From contig NW_020167525.1 in assembly GCF_001641265.1 (NCBI RefSeq), positions 970,501 through 1,034,500 on the forward strand: a DNA stretch of 64,000 nucleotides, in the 5' to 3' direction. This document shows positions 1 to 9,618 of the stretch, piece after piece (the stretch's first letter is position 1; the number at the start of each line of letters is the position of its first letter). The position numbers and the translations under genes are program-made. The stretch is from Pseudogymnoascus destructans. Taxonomy: Eukaryota > Ascomycota > Leotiomycetes > Thelebolales > Thelebolaceae. The notes beneath the pieces are model-generated. The model saw only the letters and a list, made by a program, of their open reading frames with translations, had not been told where the DNA came from and ran no database searches.

Positions 1-54
1 GCAGAGGAGGCCGAACGTGTGGCTGCTGAGAAGCGTGACGCTGTTGAGGCTGAG

Positions 55-990
55 TGTCATACTGACATTCGTTGCACTCAGTTTGCTATCAAACTCAAGA
101 GCAAACTTAGAAATCTCCTCCTCAAACCTACAAGTCACCATACATATCTTGGCTTATCACACCAACAACAGAAGCAATACTACTCAACGATTGCTGCAAA
201 CTCTTCTACTACATCTGTTTATGCTACATACATCACGGCATATCATTTGGACACTCATTGAACAAGTTATTAAGAAAATCTCCTCCTTAAGGGGGTGGGT
301 CAATACTACCACATGGCATATCTCTACCAACTAGAGGCCTAGGAACATGAACGATAGCTCTAGAAGCTTCTACAACCCTCTATGATTCATTACACGTCAT
401 CGCTCCTTAGTTACCCACAAGATTGGTTAAGTTATGACATAATTTGTCTATAGGTACTCTGACCTTGGACCTCCTTTTCACTTCCTATAGGCTAGGAACC
501 CAAGAGATGGTTCTATGGGATTCTCTTACGTTCACTACATGATTAGCAAGCTAGTTGTGGGTCGCACTTGATTTCTAATACATTTACCAAGCCTGGTTAG
601 TCATGGAAAGTCATGGAAAATGAGAGAACTACACTCCTTTGGCATAAATAGGATTGCCCTTTCCTTAAGAAAGGGCAAGCAGGCAATACAGTAAATCGAC
701 TAGCACATACTTCTACGTCTTTTCCAAGCTTCCAAGCATTGATCTTGTTATTCTCTGTTTTTGAAAAGTCAGTGAGGTGCTAACCTCTGACTTACCCCTG
801 AGTTCTCAGACTCAACATTTGTTGCAACTTGTCTAAACCACTTCACCACATTATACACCTGATTGCTGCGTTGTGGAATAGTCTAAGCTACAACCCTTTG
901 GCTCTGTTTCCTAAGACAGTGTGTTGTCTTAGTAAATTCATCCCTTCCTTGGGTGGCTAGATTCTCATATCTGGTGCACCCACCATTACA
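55..990 (+). repeat. Solo LTR, subfamily A, copy 1
   Basis: A 936-bp repeat beginning TGTCATACTGAC and ending CCACCATTACA, i.e. TGT...ACA termini typical of an LTR. It is flanked by a 5-bp target duplication, CTGAG, at 50-54 and 991-995. No internal retroelement sequence accompanies it, so it is a solo LTR left by LTR-LTR recombination. Near-identical copies lie at 29205-30140 and 63031-63967; diverged reverse copies lie at 30914-31839 and 61974-62917, and a truncated one at 6995-7504. The short ORFs inside it are the same in every copy and show no protein-family similarity I recognise. Confidence 0.92.
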
Positions 991-1005
991 CTGAGGAACA
1001 GGCAG

Positions 1006-4000
1006 TTAGCGCTGCCTCCTCGTCTGTGACCGGGACCCTCGCTTCCTCCGATCCACTGGCCTACTCCCCTGCATCTTGGGATCAATGGCTGGCGGATGGC
1101 GGCGTCGATATTCCTCCAGCAGTTCTTTGCTGATGTTCCTTGTTGGTTCCCACGAATTATCCGTAGGTTCGTAATTTTCCCATTTTATCAAAAACTCTTC
1201 TCGACGTCCTACTAACCTTCTGTCTAGGATCGCTTCGACCTCATATTCGATTATCTCATTCTCGGGTTGGAGTTCGGTGTCGGTCACAATTGGGGTATTT
1301 CCTCTTGCTGGTTCCAGTAGTGAGACATGAAATACCGGGTGTAGTCTAGACTTCCTGGGTAGCTGCAGTCTGTAATTAACTGAGCTGACTTTGTTCAATA
1401 TTTTGAATGGTCCCAATTTCTTGAAGTCCAACTTTGTGCTTGGTCGTTTCGTTTTGGTATGTTTCCGGAGTAGGTATACTTTATCCCCCTCCTTGAAGGC
1501 AGGTTCCATACTGCGCTTCTTGTTTGCGTATGCGGCGGATCGTTCATTTAAGAATTGGATGTCCATCGCAAGTTGTTCGTGGAATGATTTCAGTTGTTCC
1601 ACCACGATCAGGGCTTGTTCAGCTCGTGATTCATCCGGTCTTGGTTGCCTATATGCTTCTGGCTGGTAGCCATAATTGGCAAAGAACGGTGAGACTTTCG
1701 TTGCTTCTGTCATCGCGCTGTTATATGCAAACTGTGCGATGGGTAAGATCTGAACCCAGTTATCCTGTTGATGATTGACATAGCTTCGCAGATACTGTTC
1801 AAGGGTCTGATTTAATCTTTCTGTTTGGCCGTCTGTCTGGGGATGAAAAGCTGTTGACAGCTTATGATTTGTTCCCAGTAGCGCCATCAATGATTTCCAG
1901 AATTTCGAAGTAAAGAGCTTGTCTCTATCTGAGATGATTTCTTCTGGCATCCCATGATCGGCTAATATGACTCGAATGAAGGTATATGCGAGCGCCTCGG
2001 CGTCGCTAGCTTCTAGATATGGTATAAACTTCCCATATTTCGTGAGTCTTTCCGTGATGACGAGGATAGAGTCGTATTCTATTCCTGTTAACGGGTCCTT
2101 GGAGGGTGGAAGCTTGACGATGAAGTCCAAAGCTATTGATTTCCACGCTCCTTTTGGTACTGGTGTCGACTTGAGTTGTCCGTATGGCAGGTGCCTATTG
2201 GATTTTGACTTGCTGCAAATGTCGCACTCTCTTACCACTGTCTCTACCTGCTTCCTCATACCTGGGAAGTAGTAGTGTCGGGTGATTCGTTCGAAGGTTC
2301 GTGTTACTCCCTGATGACCGTGTGCTGGTAACGAGTGTTGTTCTTGCACCAGCGGGCGTCTCATTTGACTTGGGACATACACTAAGCCTTTGTATCGAAT
2401 CAATCCTTGTTCGTCGATGGTGAAGTCGCCTTCGACTTTGGACAAGACTCGCTTGGCGCATTCGTCTGTTGCGTAAGCTTTCTTGAGTCTTTCCTCAAGT
2501 TCTGTATCTTCGATGACTGAGATCGTCGCTAGTAACTCGTTGTACTGTATTCCTGCATCTGTTTTCTTCAGAATTGCTCTAGGTCTTTCTTCCTTTGGGC
2601 CGGCGTAGTCGGTCCGTCTGCTGAGAGCATCTGCTCTTGCATTCTCGGAGCCCTTGCGATAGGTTATCGTGAAGTTGTAGGCTGCGAGGGTTTCTGCCCA
2701 GCGGACTTGTCTGCGGTTTAAAACCTTGGTCGTGGTGAAATATATAAGGTTCTTGTGATCCGTCCATACCTGCACAGGGTAGGTGGATCCCTCAAGATAT
2801 ACTCGCCACTGCTCAAAGGCAACGACAATAGCCAGTAGCTCCTTGTCGTGGATGTCGTAATTGAGTTCCGCGGGCGACAGTTTCCTAGAGTAGTACGCGA
2901 TTGGTTTGAACTTACCGTTCTCGTCTGGTTGATTCAGACATGCTCCAATTGCGAAGTCAGAAGAGTCCGTTTCGAGGATGATCTTCTTTGCAGGGTCAAA
3001 TGTAGCAAGGATAGGTGCTTCCGTGAACTTCGTCTTAAGTTCCTGGAAAGCAGCCTCTGCCTTGTCCGTCCATTTGAATTCGAGATCCTTTCTGGTAAGC
3101 TCCGTGAGTGGTTGAGCTACCTTGGAATATCCCGAGATGAATCTTCGGTAGAAGTTGGCGAAGCCTAGGAAGGCTTGCACTTCCTTGACCGTGGTCGGTG
3201 TTGGCCATTCCAACACTGCCGTTACTTTTGCTTGGTCCATCTTGATGCCGTGCGTTCCAATAATGTAACCCAAGAATTCGACTTGGTTTTTATGGAACTC
3301 GCACTTCTCTGGTTTGAGGAGTAAGCTGTACTCCTTTAGTTTCTTCAGGACGAGTTTGACATGCTTGACATGCTCCTCCTTGGTTGCTGAATACACCAGG
3401 ACGTCGTCTAGGTAGACGATGGTAAAGATGTCTAAGTATTCATGCAAAGCATCATTCATCAGTCGTTGCATGGATGCGGGTGCATTTGTTAGCCCAAAGG
3501 GCATGACTTGATACTCGAATAGGCCATAGCGGGTGCGGAATGCTGTTTTCCACTCTTCCCCAGCCTTGATTCGGATCAGGTTGTATGCTCCTCGCAGATC
3601 TAGCTTACTGAAGATCTTTGCTCCTTGAAATCTATCGTGTAGTTCGTTGATTAACGGCAGGGCATACCTGTCCTTGATTGTGATGTTGTTCAACGCTCGA
3701 TAGTCCACACATAACCGTAGGGAGCCGTCTTTCTTTGGTACGAAAAGCACCGGACTTCCTGCTGGTGATGTGGATGGTCTGATGAATCCTTTCGCTAGGT
3801 TATCATCGATGTACTCCTTAAGTACCTTCAGCTCCTTTTCCGATAGCTGATATATTGGTCCGAACGGTGGACTCTTGTCTTTCTCCAAAGGTATCTCGTG
3901 ATCCCATGGTTGGTGCTTAGGAAGCGCCTCGTTCTTAGGGCCTTCCTGGAATAATTGCTCGTATTCCTTGTACTCCACCGGTATACTCGTCGGTGAGGAT

Positions 4001-4503
4001 GCCTGGGCTAGGTCATCGAGCTCGGAGGTTGCACATAACTCCTTCCAGCCCTGGGAGGGTTTCTCCCGTTGTCGTGTGTCCGTCCGTTGTTCACACGCGC
4101 ACTGGCTCATCACAACTTTCTCGTTCCACCAGTCGATCTGGGGGTTGTGTTTCTTGAGCCATGGCATACCAAGGATGCACGCATGGTTGTCCATGTGCAC
4201 GATGTCAAACTGAATCGTTTCCTTGTGCCCGTGTAGCATGACCATTTCCAATGGGACCGTTTCGTGGGTCACCATTCCTTCATTAGTCGAGATGGGCTCT
4301 CCATCTACGACCATTAACGGGTATGGTTCGGTTTTCAATTGCGTCTTGAAACCTTGCGTGTCTGCTACTTTCTTTGTCATAAAGTTGCCCGTCGCTCCTG
4401 AGTCAATCATTGCTCGGAGGTGTCGCTGTTGTATCTTAGCGACCACATATAGTTGCATGCTGCCCGTCGTGGCGCATAGCTGGTCTGTACTAGGCCTCTT
4501 CAT
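1006..4503 (-). CDS. pol: Chromovirus Pol polyprotein
   Basis: A 1165-codon open frame for the retrotransposon polyprotein. In order: an aspartic protease with the motif IDSGATGNF near residue 35; a reverse transcriptase with VPKKDGSLRLCVDYR and the catalytic YLDD near residue 364; RNase H with ETDSSDFAIGACL; a zinc-binding HHCC module (HSLPAHGHQG...CDICSKSK); an integrase core with the ISDRDKLF and HPQTDGQTERLN blocks; and a C-terminal chromodomain at about residues 1083-1131 (FLIKWENYEPTDNSWEP). The frame stays open upstream of the first ATG and meets gag at a -1 slippery site (4539-4545), so the product is probably made as Gag-Pol and not from the ATG at 4503. The frame is intact, so the enzyme may be functional. 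The chromodomain would direct integration to marked chromatin. Confidence 0.93.
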   Translation of the reverse strand: MKRPSTDQLCATTGSMQLYVVAKIQQRHLRAMIDSGATGNFMTKKVADTQGFKTQLKTEPYPLMVVDGEPISTNEGMVTHETVPLEMVMLHGHKETIQFDIVHMDNHACILGMPWLKKHNPQIDWWNEKVVMSQCACEQRTDTRQREKPSQGWKELCATSELDDLAQASSPTSIPVEYKEYEQLFQEGPKNEALPKHQPWDHEIPLEKDKSPPFGPIYQLSEKELKVLKEYIDDNLAKGFIRPSTSPAGSPVLFVPKKDGSLRLCVDYRALNNITIKDRYALPLINELHDRFQGAKIFSKLDLRGAYNLIRIKAGEEWKTAFRTRYGLFEYQVMPFGLTNAPASMQRLMNDALHEYLDIFTIVYLDDVLVYSATKEEHVKHVKLVLKKLKEYSLLLKPEKCEFHKNQVEFLGYIIGTHGIKMDQAKVTAVLEWPTPTTVKEVQAFLGFANFYRRFISGYSKVAQPLTELTRKDLEFKWTDKAEAAFQELKTKFTEAPILATFDPAKKIILETDSSDFAIGACLNQPDENGKFKPIAYYSRKLSPAELNYDIHDKELLAIVVAFEQWRVYLEGSTYPVQVWTDHKNLIYFTTTKVLNRRQVRWAETLAAYNFTITYRKGSENARADALSRRTDYAGPKEERPRAILKKTDAGIQYNELLATISVIEDTELEERLKKAYATDECAKRVLSKVEGDFTIDEQGLIRYKGLVYVPSQMRRPLVQEQHSLPAHGHQGVTRTFERITRHYYFPGMRKQVETVVRECDICSKSKSNRHLPYGQLKSTPVPKGAWKSIALDFIVKLPPSKDPLTGIEYDSILVITERLTKYGKFIPYLEASDAEALAYTFIRVILADHGMPEEIISDRDKLFTSKFWKSLMALLGTNHKLSTAFHPQTDGQTERLNQTLEQYLRSYVNHQQDNWVQILPIAQFAYNSAMTEATKVSPFFANYGYQPEAYRQPRPDESRAEQALIVVEQLKSFHEQLAMDIQFLNERSAAYANKKRSMEPAFKEGDKVYLLRKHTKTKRPSTKLDFKKLGPFKILNKVSSVNYRLQLPRKSRLHPVFHVSLLEPARGNTPIVTDTELQPENEIIEYEVEAILDRRLVGRREEFLIKWENYEPTDNSWEPTRNISKELLEEYRRRHPPAIDPKMQGSRPVDRRKRGSRSQTRRQR

Positions 4504-4535
4504 GTCGCTCGCCGGTGGCCTACCGTCGAGGACTC

Positions 4536-4545
4536 CTAGTTTTTT
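4536..4545 (-). promoter_or_regulatory. -1 ribosomal frameshift site between gag and pol
   Basis: On the minus strand the last gag codons read TCA AAA AAC TAG. This contains the heptamer A AAA AAC (4539-4545) in exactly the zero-frame register needed for simultaneous -1 slippage, and the gag stop TAG (4538-4536) follows at once. The pol frame is -1 relative to gag and is open through this point. The site matches the general X XXY YYZ rule of retroviral and retrotransposon frameshifting. I could not assess a downstream stimulatory structure. Confidence 0.75.
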
Positions 4546-6473
4546 GACTCGTCCGAGGAAGGATAGTATTCATCCGCTTCCAATGGTGGTCCTTGGGGAG
4601 ATCGTTTCCCTCGCTCTTCTGCTTCGTCTAGCAGATGTGGGTATTTCTTGTATACCTGTTCGCTTTTGATAGGCAAGTCCCCTTCAGACTGGCTTCGCCT
4701 GAGGGCGTGAACTTGCTCTGCGTCTCTGAAGTGTATCCTGGGCGAGGATCGGGGAAACAACTGATTCTGGTGTTTCTTTTTCCAGTGGAGCTTGCAGTCA
4801 TCTTCGCTGCAATACTCCCAGTAGACATACGCGTGCCAGGGGTGATCAGTCTCTGTTGCGTCTGTCGTTGATAGTTCCCGCTGTCCTCTCACCCATGCAC
4901 TATCTTCCCTCGGAGGCGTGGAGAACGTGTCTAGTTGCTCCATGGCTCTCCTTTCGATGCGTGGAGTGGGTCTCGCATTTTCCCGTCGGAGCATATCTCT
5001 GGCTTTCTCGTCGTACTTCTTCAGGGCTCTCCTGCGGTCCTGGTAGTAAAGTTCGACGCTTTTCATATACTTCAGTTTAGCCATATGCTCGACATCCTTC
5101 TCCAGTTCTTCCGCTTCTTGGGCTTCCAACTTAGCTACGTCTTGGGACGTGCCAAGCAGCCTGCGGGTATTCGTTAGTTGGTCGTAGTATCTCCAGAGGT
5201 CATCCTTGCAGTCGTCCACCTTGCACTTTAACGGAAGTCCCTGTAACAGGTTCCCGTAGAGGTCTTTAAGCATGGGGATTCTCCTCTGGCCATTGGGCTT
5301 GTCTCGTTCGGCCCTAATCTTCGCGTGGGCGTGTTTTGCCATGCGTCTTACTACGCTCTTGCACCGTGGACTCATTGGTTCCGTAGGTGCGAGTTCATCG
5401 AAGGTCTCCTGTTCCGAGACGGTGAACGATTCCGCCTCCGACCCTTCATCTGAGCTCTCGTCTTCTGGGGTGCTTTCGCCGTTTATTCCCCAGTCCTGTT
5501 TGCTCACAAACGTTGCGTTCAACTGTCCTGTCCAGGTGGCATTGAGTTGTTTGCCGACTTTGCGTCCGCCGTTCCCTTTCTTTGGCTGTCTGCAGTCTCG
5601 GGCCATGTGGCCTGGCTTGTCGCAGTTAAAACAGAGTCGTTCCTTGAATTGTCTGTCTTTCTTAGGGTCACGGGGTCATCCAGGTTTGAACGTGGCATCG
5701 AGTTCCATTGGGTCCGACCAACGGTTGTCTCGCGGGTGTTGATCCCGTCGTCTGCCCTCGTTTCCCCGGTAGGGGTAACTTTTCTTGGGCTTGTCATAGG
5801 TCCGACGTTCCTTCTGGAATTCGTATAGTCGATTGTCGATTCGGACCGTATGTTCGATTAGCGCTACCATGTCCGTTGGTTGTTGTTCCAAACGGGCAAG
5901 TTCCATACGTATATGGCTCTTCAGCCCACGTCGGTAGTGGCTGATGAGTGCGCTGGCGTCCCATCCTGTCTGATTGCCGTATCTCTGGAATTCTGTGGAG
6001 TATGTGAGGGCGCTGCCAGTCTGCTTAAGTGCAAACAGATGGTCTTCTGCGGTCTTAATCTCATCGATGTCTCCGAACATGCGTCGGATTTCCTTACAGA
6101 ATCCATTCCAGCTGCCAAACATAGTCTGCGTAGTTGTCATGCTTCCATTGGTACTTTCATATTTGAAATAGTCCTTGAGGAATGGTTCGATCCATCGCAG
6201 GGCTTCCCCCCTAAGGTAGGACGCAGTCCACAGGGCATAGCTCTCCTGGGTGGGAAACTTCTCGTCATTGAAGTGCTGGTACAGTTCGACCTGTAGCAAA
6301 AACACCTCAAGTTCCTTTCGGTTGCCGGAGTAAGTGTCGGGCAACTTGACGCGTAGAGTTTCCTTGAGTTCGTTGACGGTGGGTGCGTCGGGCATCTCTT
6401 CATTCTCAGGCTTAGACCTCTGAGACGAAGTTGGCGTGGTGGGGGTTTTCCCCTTCAAACTGACGACAGACAT
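4536..6473 (-). pseudogene. gag: Chromovirus Gag with one in-frame stop
   Basis: Capsid/nucleocapsid frame of the same element, starting at the ATG at 6473 and ending at TAG 4538-4536. A retrotransposon-gag capsid region fills the first part, followed by a CCHC zinc knuckle (CFNCDKPGHMARDC, around 5590-5632) that binds nucleic acid, then an acidic, arginine-rich tail of unclear function. One TGA at 5676-5678 interrupts the frame about 15 codons before the zinc knuckle; the sequence on both sides is in the same frame and clearly continuous. A CGA-to-TGA change is the simplest origin and is the kind of mutation expected from cytosine deamination or RIP. Readthrough is possible but unproven. Without it this copy would make a Gag lacking its zinc knuckle and no Gag-Pol. 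Confidence 0.85.
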
Positions 6474-6519
6474 GTTGCTTTGTGTATGAGCCGGTACCTC
6501 GTAGAAGTGGTGCTCAAAG

Positions 6520-6994
6520 TGTAACGCTGACTTCTAAACGATAGAAGACACAGAGGTTCTCTTGCGTAAAGGTTTACTTATCAGAGGAGGCAGGGGATCA
6601 GACACAAAGGCTTCAAGTAACACGTTACTAGTATATAACAAATACTGTATTGAGTTGAGCACGAAGCTCCTATCTAAGGAAATACTATCTACTTATATAG
6701 TGGCGTCGTGCCTAGTGGACTCCTGGGAACTCACTCGAGTCCTCGGAGTCCTGGACTCTTAGGATTCTTCTCATCATCCTGCGAGTCCGTCACGTGCCTA
6801 GTGGACTCCTGGGAACTCACTTGAGTCCTCGGAGTCCTGGACTCTTAGGACTCTTCTCATCATCCTGCGAGTCCGTCACGTGATACTTTCGGAACTACTA
6901 TTCCCCGCTGCCCCTCCAGGTACCAGGGCCAGTCTCATGCGACCTCCCTCCTTCCTGTCCTGTAGTTGGCCAGCCTTCTTGTTCCGTCGTAACA
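6520..6994 (-). repeat. 5' LTR of the chromovirus
   Basis: On the minus strand this 475-bp segment begins TGTTACGACGG and ends GCGTTACA, giving TGT...ACA termini, and it ends about 46 bp before the gag ATG. The borders are inferred from the terminal motifs, because the partner LTR lies outside the window. It contains a two-copy 86-bp tandem repeat (6708-6879). The sequence just outside the right end (ATAAT) matches the corresponding position within the older LTR family, consistent with insertion into it. Confidence 0.7.
6708..6879. repeat. 86-bp tandem repeat, two copies, inside the chromovirus LTR
   Basis: Two direct copies beginning GTGCCTAGTGGACTCC, with starts at 6708 and 6794. They differ at only a few bases (for example CTCGAG against CTTGAG). 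The palindrome CACGTG occurs at the copy junction and again just after the second copy. Tandem repeats in an LTR U3 region often carry enhancer elements; that role is inferred here. Confidence 0.85.
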
Positions 6995-7504
6995 ATAATC
7001 TGTCTATAGGGGTACTCTGACCTTGGACCTCCTTTCACTTCCTATAGGCTAGGAACCTAGGAGATGGTTCTATGGGATTCTCTTACGTCGACTACAGTTA
7101 CCAAGCCTGGTTAGTCATGGAAAGTCTTGGAAAATGAGAGAACTACACTCCTTTAGCATAAATAGGATTGCCCCTTCCTTAAGAAAGGGCAAGCAGACAA
7201 TACAGTAAATCGACTATCACATACTTCCACGTCTTTTCCAAGCTTCCAAGCATTGATCTTGTTACTCCTTGTTTCTGAAAAGTCAGTGAGGTGCTAACCT
7301 CTGACTTATCCCTGAGTTCTCAGACTCAACATTTGTTACAACTTGTCTAAACCACTCCACTACATCATACACCTGATTGCTGCGTTGTGGAATAGTCTAA
7401 GCTACGACCCTTTGGCTCTTTTTCCTAAGACAGTGTGTTGTCTTAGTAAAATCATCCCTTCCTTGGGTGGCTAGATTCTCACATATGGTGCACCCACCAT
7501 TACA
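6995..7504 (+). repeat. 5'-truncated LTR, related to the solo LTR family
   Basis: It matches the 3' half of the 936-bp LTR, from about the TGTCTATAGG block to the terminal CCACCATTACA. It starts exactly where the chromovirus LTR ends, so the missing 5' half was probably separated by the chromovirus insertion and should lie beyond the left edge of the window. Downstream it interrupts an hAT transposase remnant. Confidence 0.85.
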
Positions 7505-7655
7505 GCTAGGTATTATGGCAATTCAAGCTGTTGAGTGCTTGAAGTCTTGGTTTAAGAAGAATAAGAGTACAGCTTTGCCGTTTGTAGATGATGAGCTGTC
7601 AACACTCCCAGATACATTGTTGCAAGAGGCAGCGATGACTATGATATCTAGCTAG
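7505..7655 (+). pseudogene. hAT transposase, C-terminal remnant
   Basis: A short open stretch includes AIQAVECLKSWFK followed by an acidic tail and a stop at 7655. This resembles the very end of the hAT dimerisation domain, where a similar ALESLKSWL motif ends the hAT transposase at 33.5 kb in this window. The rest of the gene is absent upstream because of the LTR. The following 150 bp are AT-rich and contain repeated AATACTTAAGTATT-like palindromes (about 7729 and 7815), possibly the element end. Assignment rests on one motif. Confidence 0.5.
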
Positions 7656-7807
7656 TTCAATATGTTCTGAAATTCACAGGGTTATAGAGTATACAATTTT
7701 TACAGCTTCAATTTTTAACATTACATGAAATACTTAAGTATTGATACAGAGCTCACTAGTATCATATCAAGCTTCACCCGTACCGTATTGATACGGCCCG
7801 TATCATA

Positions 7808-9518
7808 ATGGCCCGAATACTTAAGTATTATACTAATGGGAACACTGGTACAGACATCACCGAGCAACTTTTGTGCTTCTGGGATAACCTTCTGAAAAAA
7901 TTCAAGAAAACTGCAACACAGTGGCTCCGATACTACCTCTCTATCAAAGGCCGTGTGCTAATTGCTAACTCCCTTATGATGTCTCTACCCCGATACGCCC
8001 TTCGATTTCTCACTGTGCCTCACGCTATTAAGACTACCCTCAAAAAAGAATACTATAGACTTGTTTGGGACGATAAGTCAAACCGAACACTTAGCAACCT
8101 AGAGGCATGCGCTCCTCCTGAGCAAGGCGGACTAGGAACCATCGACCTTGAGAGTGTCCTAAACGCTAATGCACTCTCTATGATTGCACAATCACTACAG
8201 AGACCGTGGGTCCAGCTAGCTAATGAAGTCATTATTAAAAAGCTCACCAACAAGCTCCCTCATTACTGCCGCTATTGACAGACCGTGGCTGCAGTGGATA
8301 GCAGCTAGCCATAAGGTCCCTGATGAACTAAACAACATCTGGATACGCTGGAGGAAGCTATATAAACACTACTAATGGTGTTATTACCATCCAGAACCCC
8401 ACCACGCTCAACGACCTCCTTACTACCCCTATCTGGTACCATATACAGATTGGAGTCCATGGAGGGTCTGGGGCGAGGCGCTGGGGTTCTGGCATATGGA
8501 CATTACTATGGAATTCTGGGGCTCGTAGCCTTGGAGACGTCTGGGACCCAGACCTTAACCAACCTATCACCCCCCCCTCAAATTACATCCCAAAAGACAG
8601 ATGAAGCTCGAAGAGCAATCCTCAGACTTATGGACGAAATACCACAGCCTTGGAAAACTCTACTACAGACTACCCGAAGCTACTCAACTTATGAGACAAC
8701 CCACCCTCTACGAAATGAATACTTTGTCAAATGGCACAAAAAGGAGATTCCACTCCGGAATATCACCTTTACTAAAGCCTACAAAATTCTCAAGCTACGA
8801 CGACTCGCAAACATGGACTACACCTATAAAACTGCAGGTCCTCTTGCGGCATACAAAAATCTCACAGGAATAAACAAGTCCCCCGCATCCTTGTGGAGAA
8901 ACACTCGGGATAATACAGTTACAATAAAGCTGGTGACCTCTTCTGGAGAATGCTCCACGGCACCATAATGACTGGAAAAACCCTGACATGGATTCCGAAC
9001 AGCCACAGGTGTGACTTTACTACAAACCACATATGGGTTGAATGTGACGTTGCCATAGAGCCCAATCTATATGGCACACACTTAGTTGCACTACCCTTCG
9101 TCCTCCTCAATCCATGAACGAGCTTATCGCATTTATGGCATTTGGTATGGAAGAAGGCAATATACCACAGCGTAGATGGCACACTATTTATCGCACTGCT
9201 GTATGGTGCCTCTGCAAAATGATCGTCGACTCCGTCTCTACCATGGCCTACCAACATGAGGTAGAGGTAGTTGGTTGCTGGATTCGGAACGTCACTTACA
9301 AAGTGAAAGACGCCCAGACCGATGTTAAAACCACCATGGTAACACTGCTTCTGCGGATACTACCCGATATGGCTATATGGAAGGACGTCTTTATATCCTT
9401 TAATATTGTTCCATTAGCTAGAGAAAACGAAGATGGCATGTTCTTGGGTAGAAAATTGAACACCAAGTCTATCGAGAGAGGCTTGCTAAGGTCGTGGCTC
9501 CTGCGAAGATTGGCATAA
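7808..9518 (+). pseudogene. Tad-type LINE, 3' part of ORF2, broken
   Basis: The first stretch (7808-8278) has the block following the fingers/palm of non-LTR reverse transcriptases, with SIKGRVLIANSLMM and a downstream VWDDKSNR. The reading continues in other frames through 8601-8968, then a Cys/His segment (CDFTTNHIWVECDV, about 9010-9050), and a tail with RWHTIYRTAVWCLCK typical of fungal Tad1-like ORF2 C-termini (9114-9518). Several frameshifts and stops separate the pieces. The catalytic RT and endonuclease are missing, as expected for a 5'-truncated LINE insertion. No poly(A) tail is evident. Confidence 0.75.
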
Positions 9519-9618
9519 CGCTGTATGCTGGCGAAAGAATAATTCACGACGAGATCGGCCCGTAACTATCAAGTTACCATCCAACCGTTCAATAGGTTAC
9601 TCGACCTCAAGGATGACT

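Larger units (their letters stand above)
1..6994 (-). mobile_element. Ty3/gypsy chromovirus, 3' end off the left edge
   Basis: An LTR retrotransposon in minus orientation. In element order it has a 5' LTR (6994 down to about 6520, starting TGTTAC and ending GTTACA), a leader, gag, a -1 frameshift site, and pol with the order protease, RT, RNase H, integrase, chromodomain. A terminal chromodomain defines chromoviruses. The 3' LTR lies beyond position 1; bases 1-54 and 991-1005 are contiguous element sequence split by a solo LTR of another family, with target duplication CTGAG at 50-54 and 991-995. The right end abuts a truncated copy of that other LTR, so the element probably inserted into an older LTR. 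Only one stop codon interrupts its coding region, so it looks young. I found no convincing tRNA primer-binding site after the LTR. Confidence 0.9.

Noticed and set aside
17..334. Short open frames inside the LTR repeats, recurring at 29.1, 62.7 and 63.1 kb
   Set aside because: They are the same LTR sequence in different copies, lack similarity to proteins and are not intact in subfamily B.
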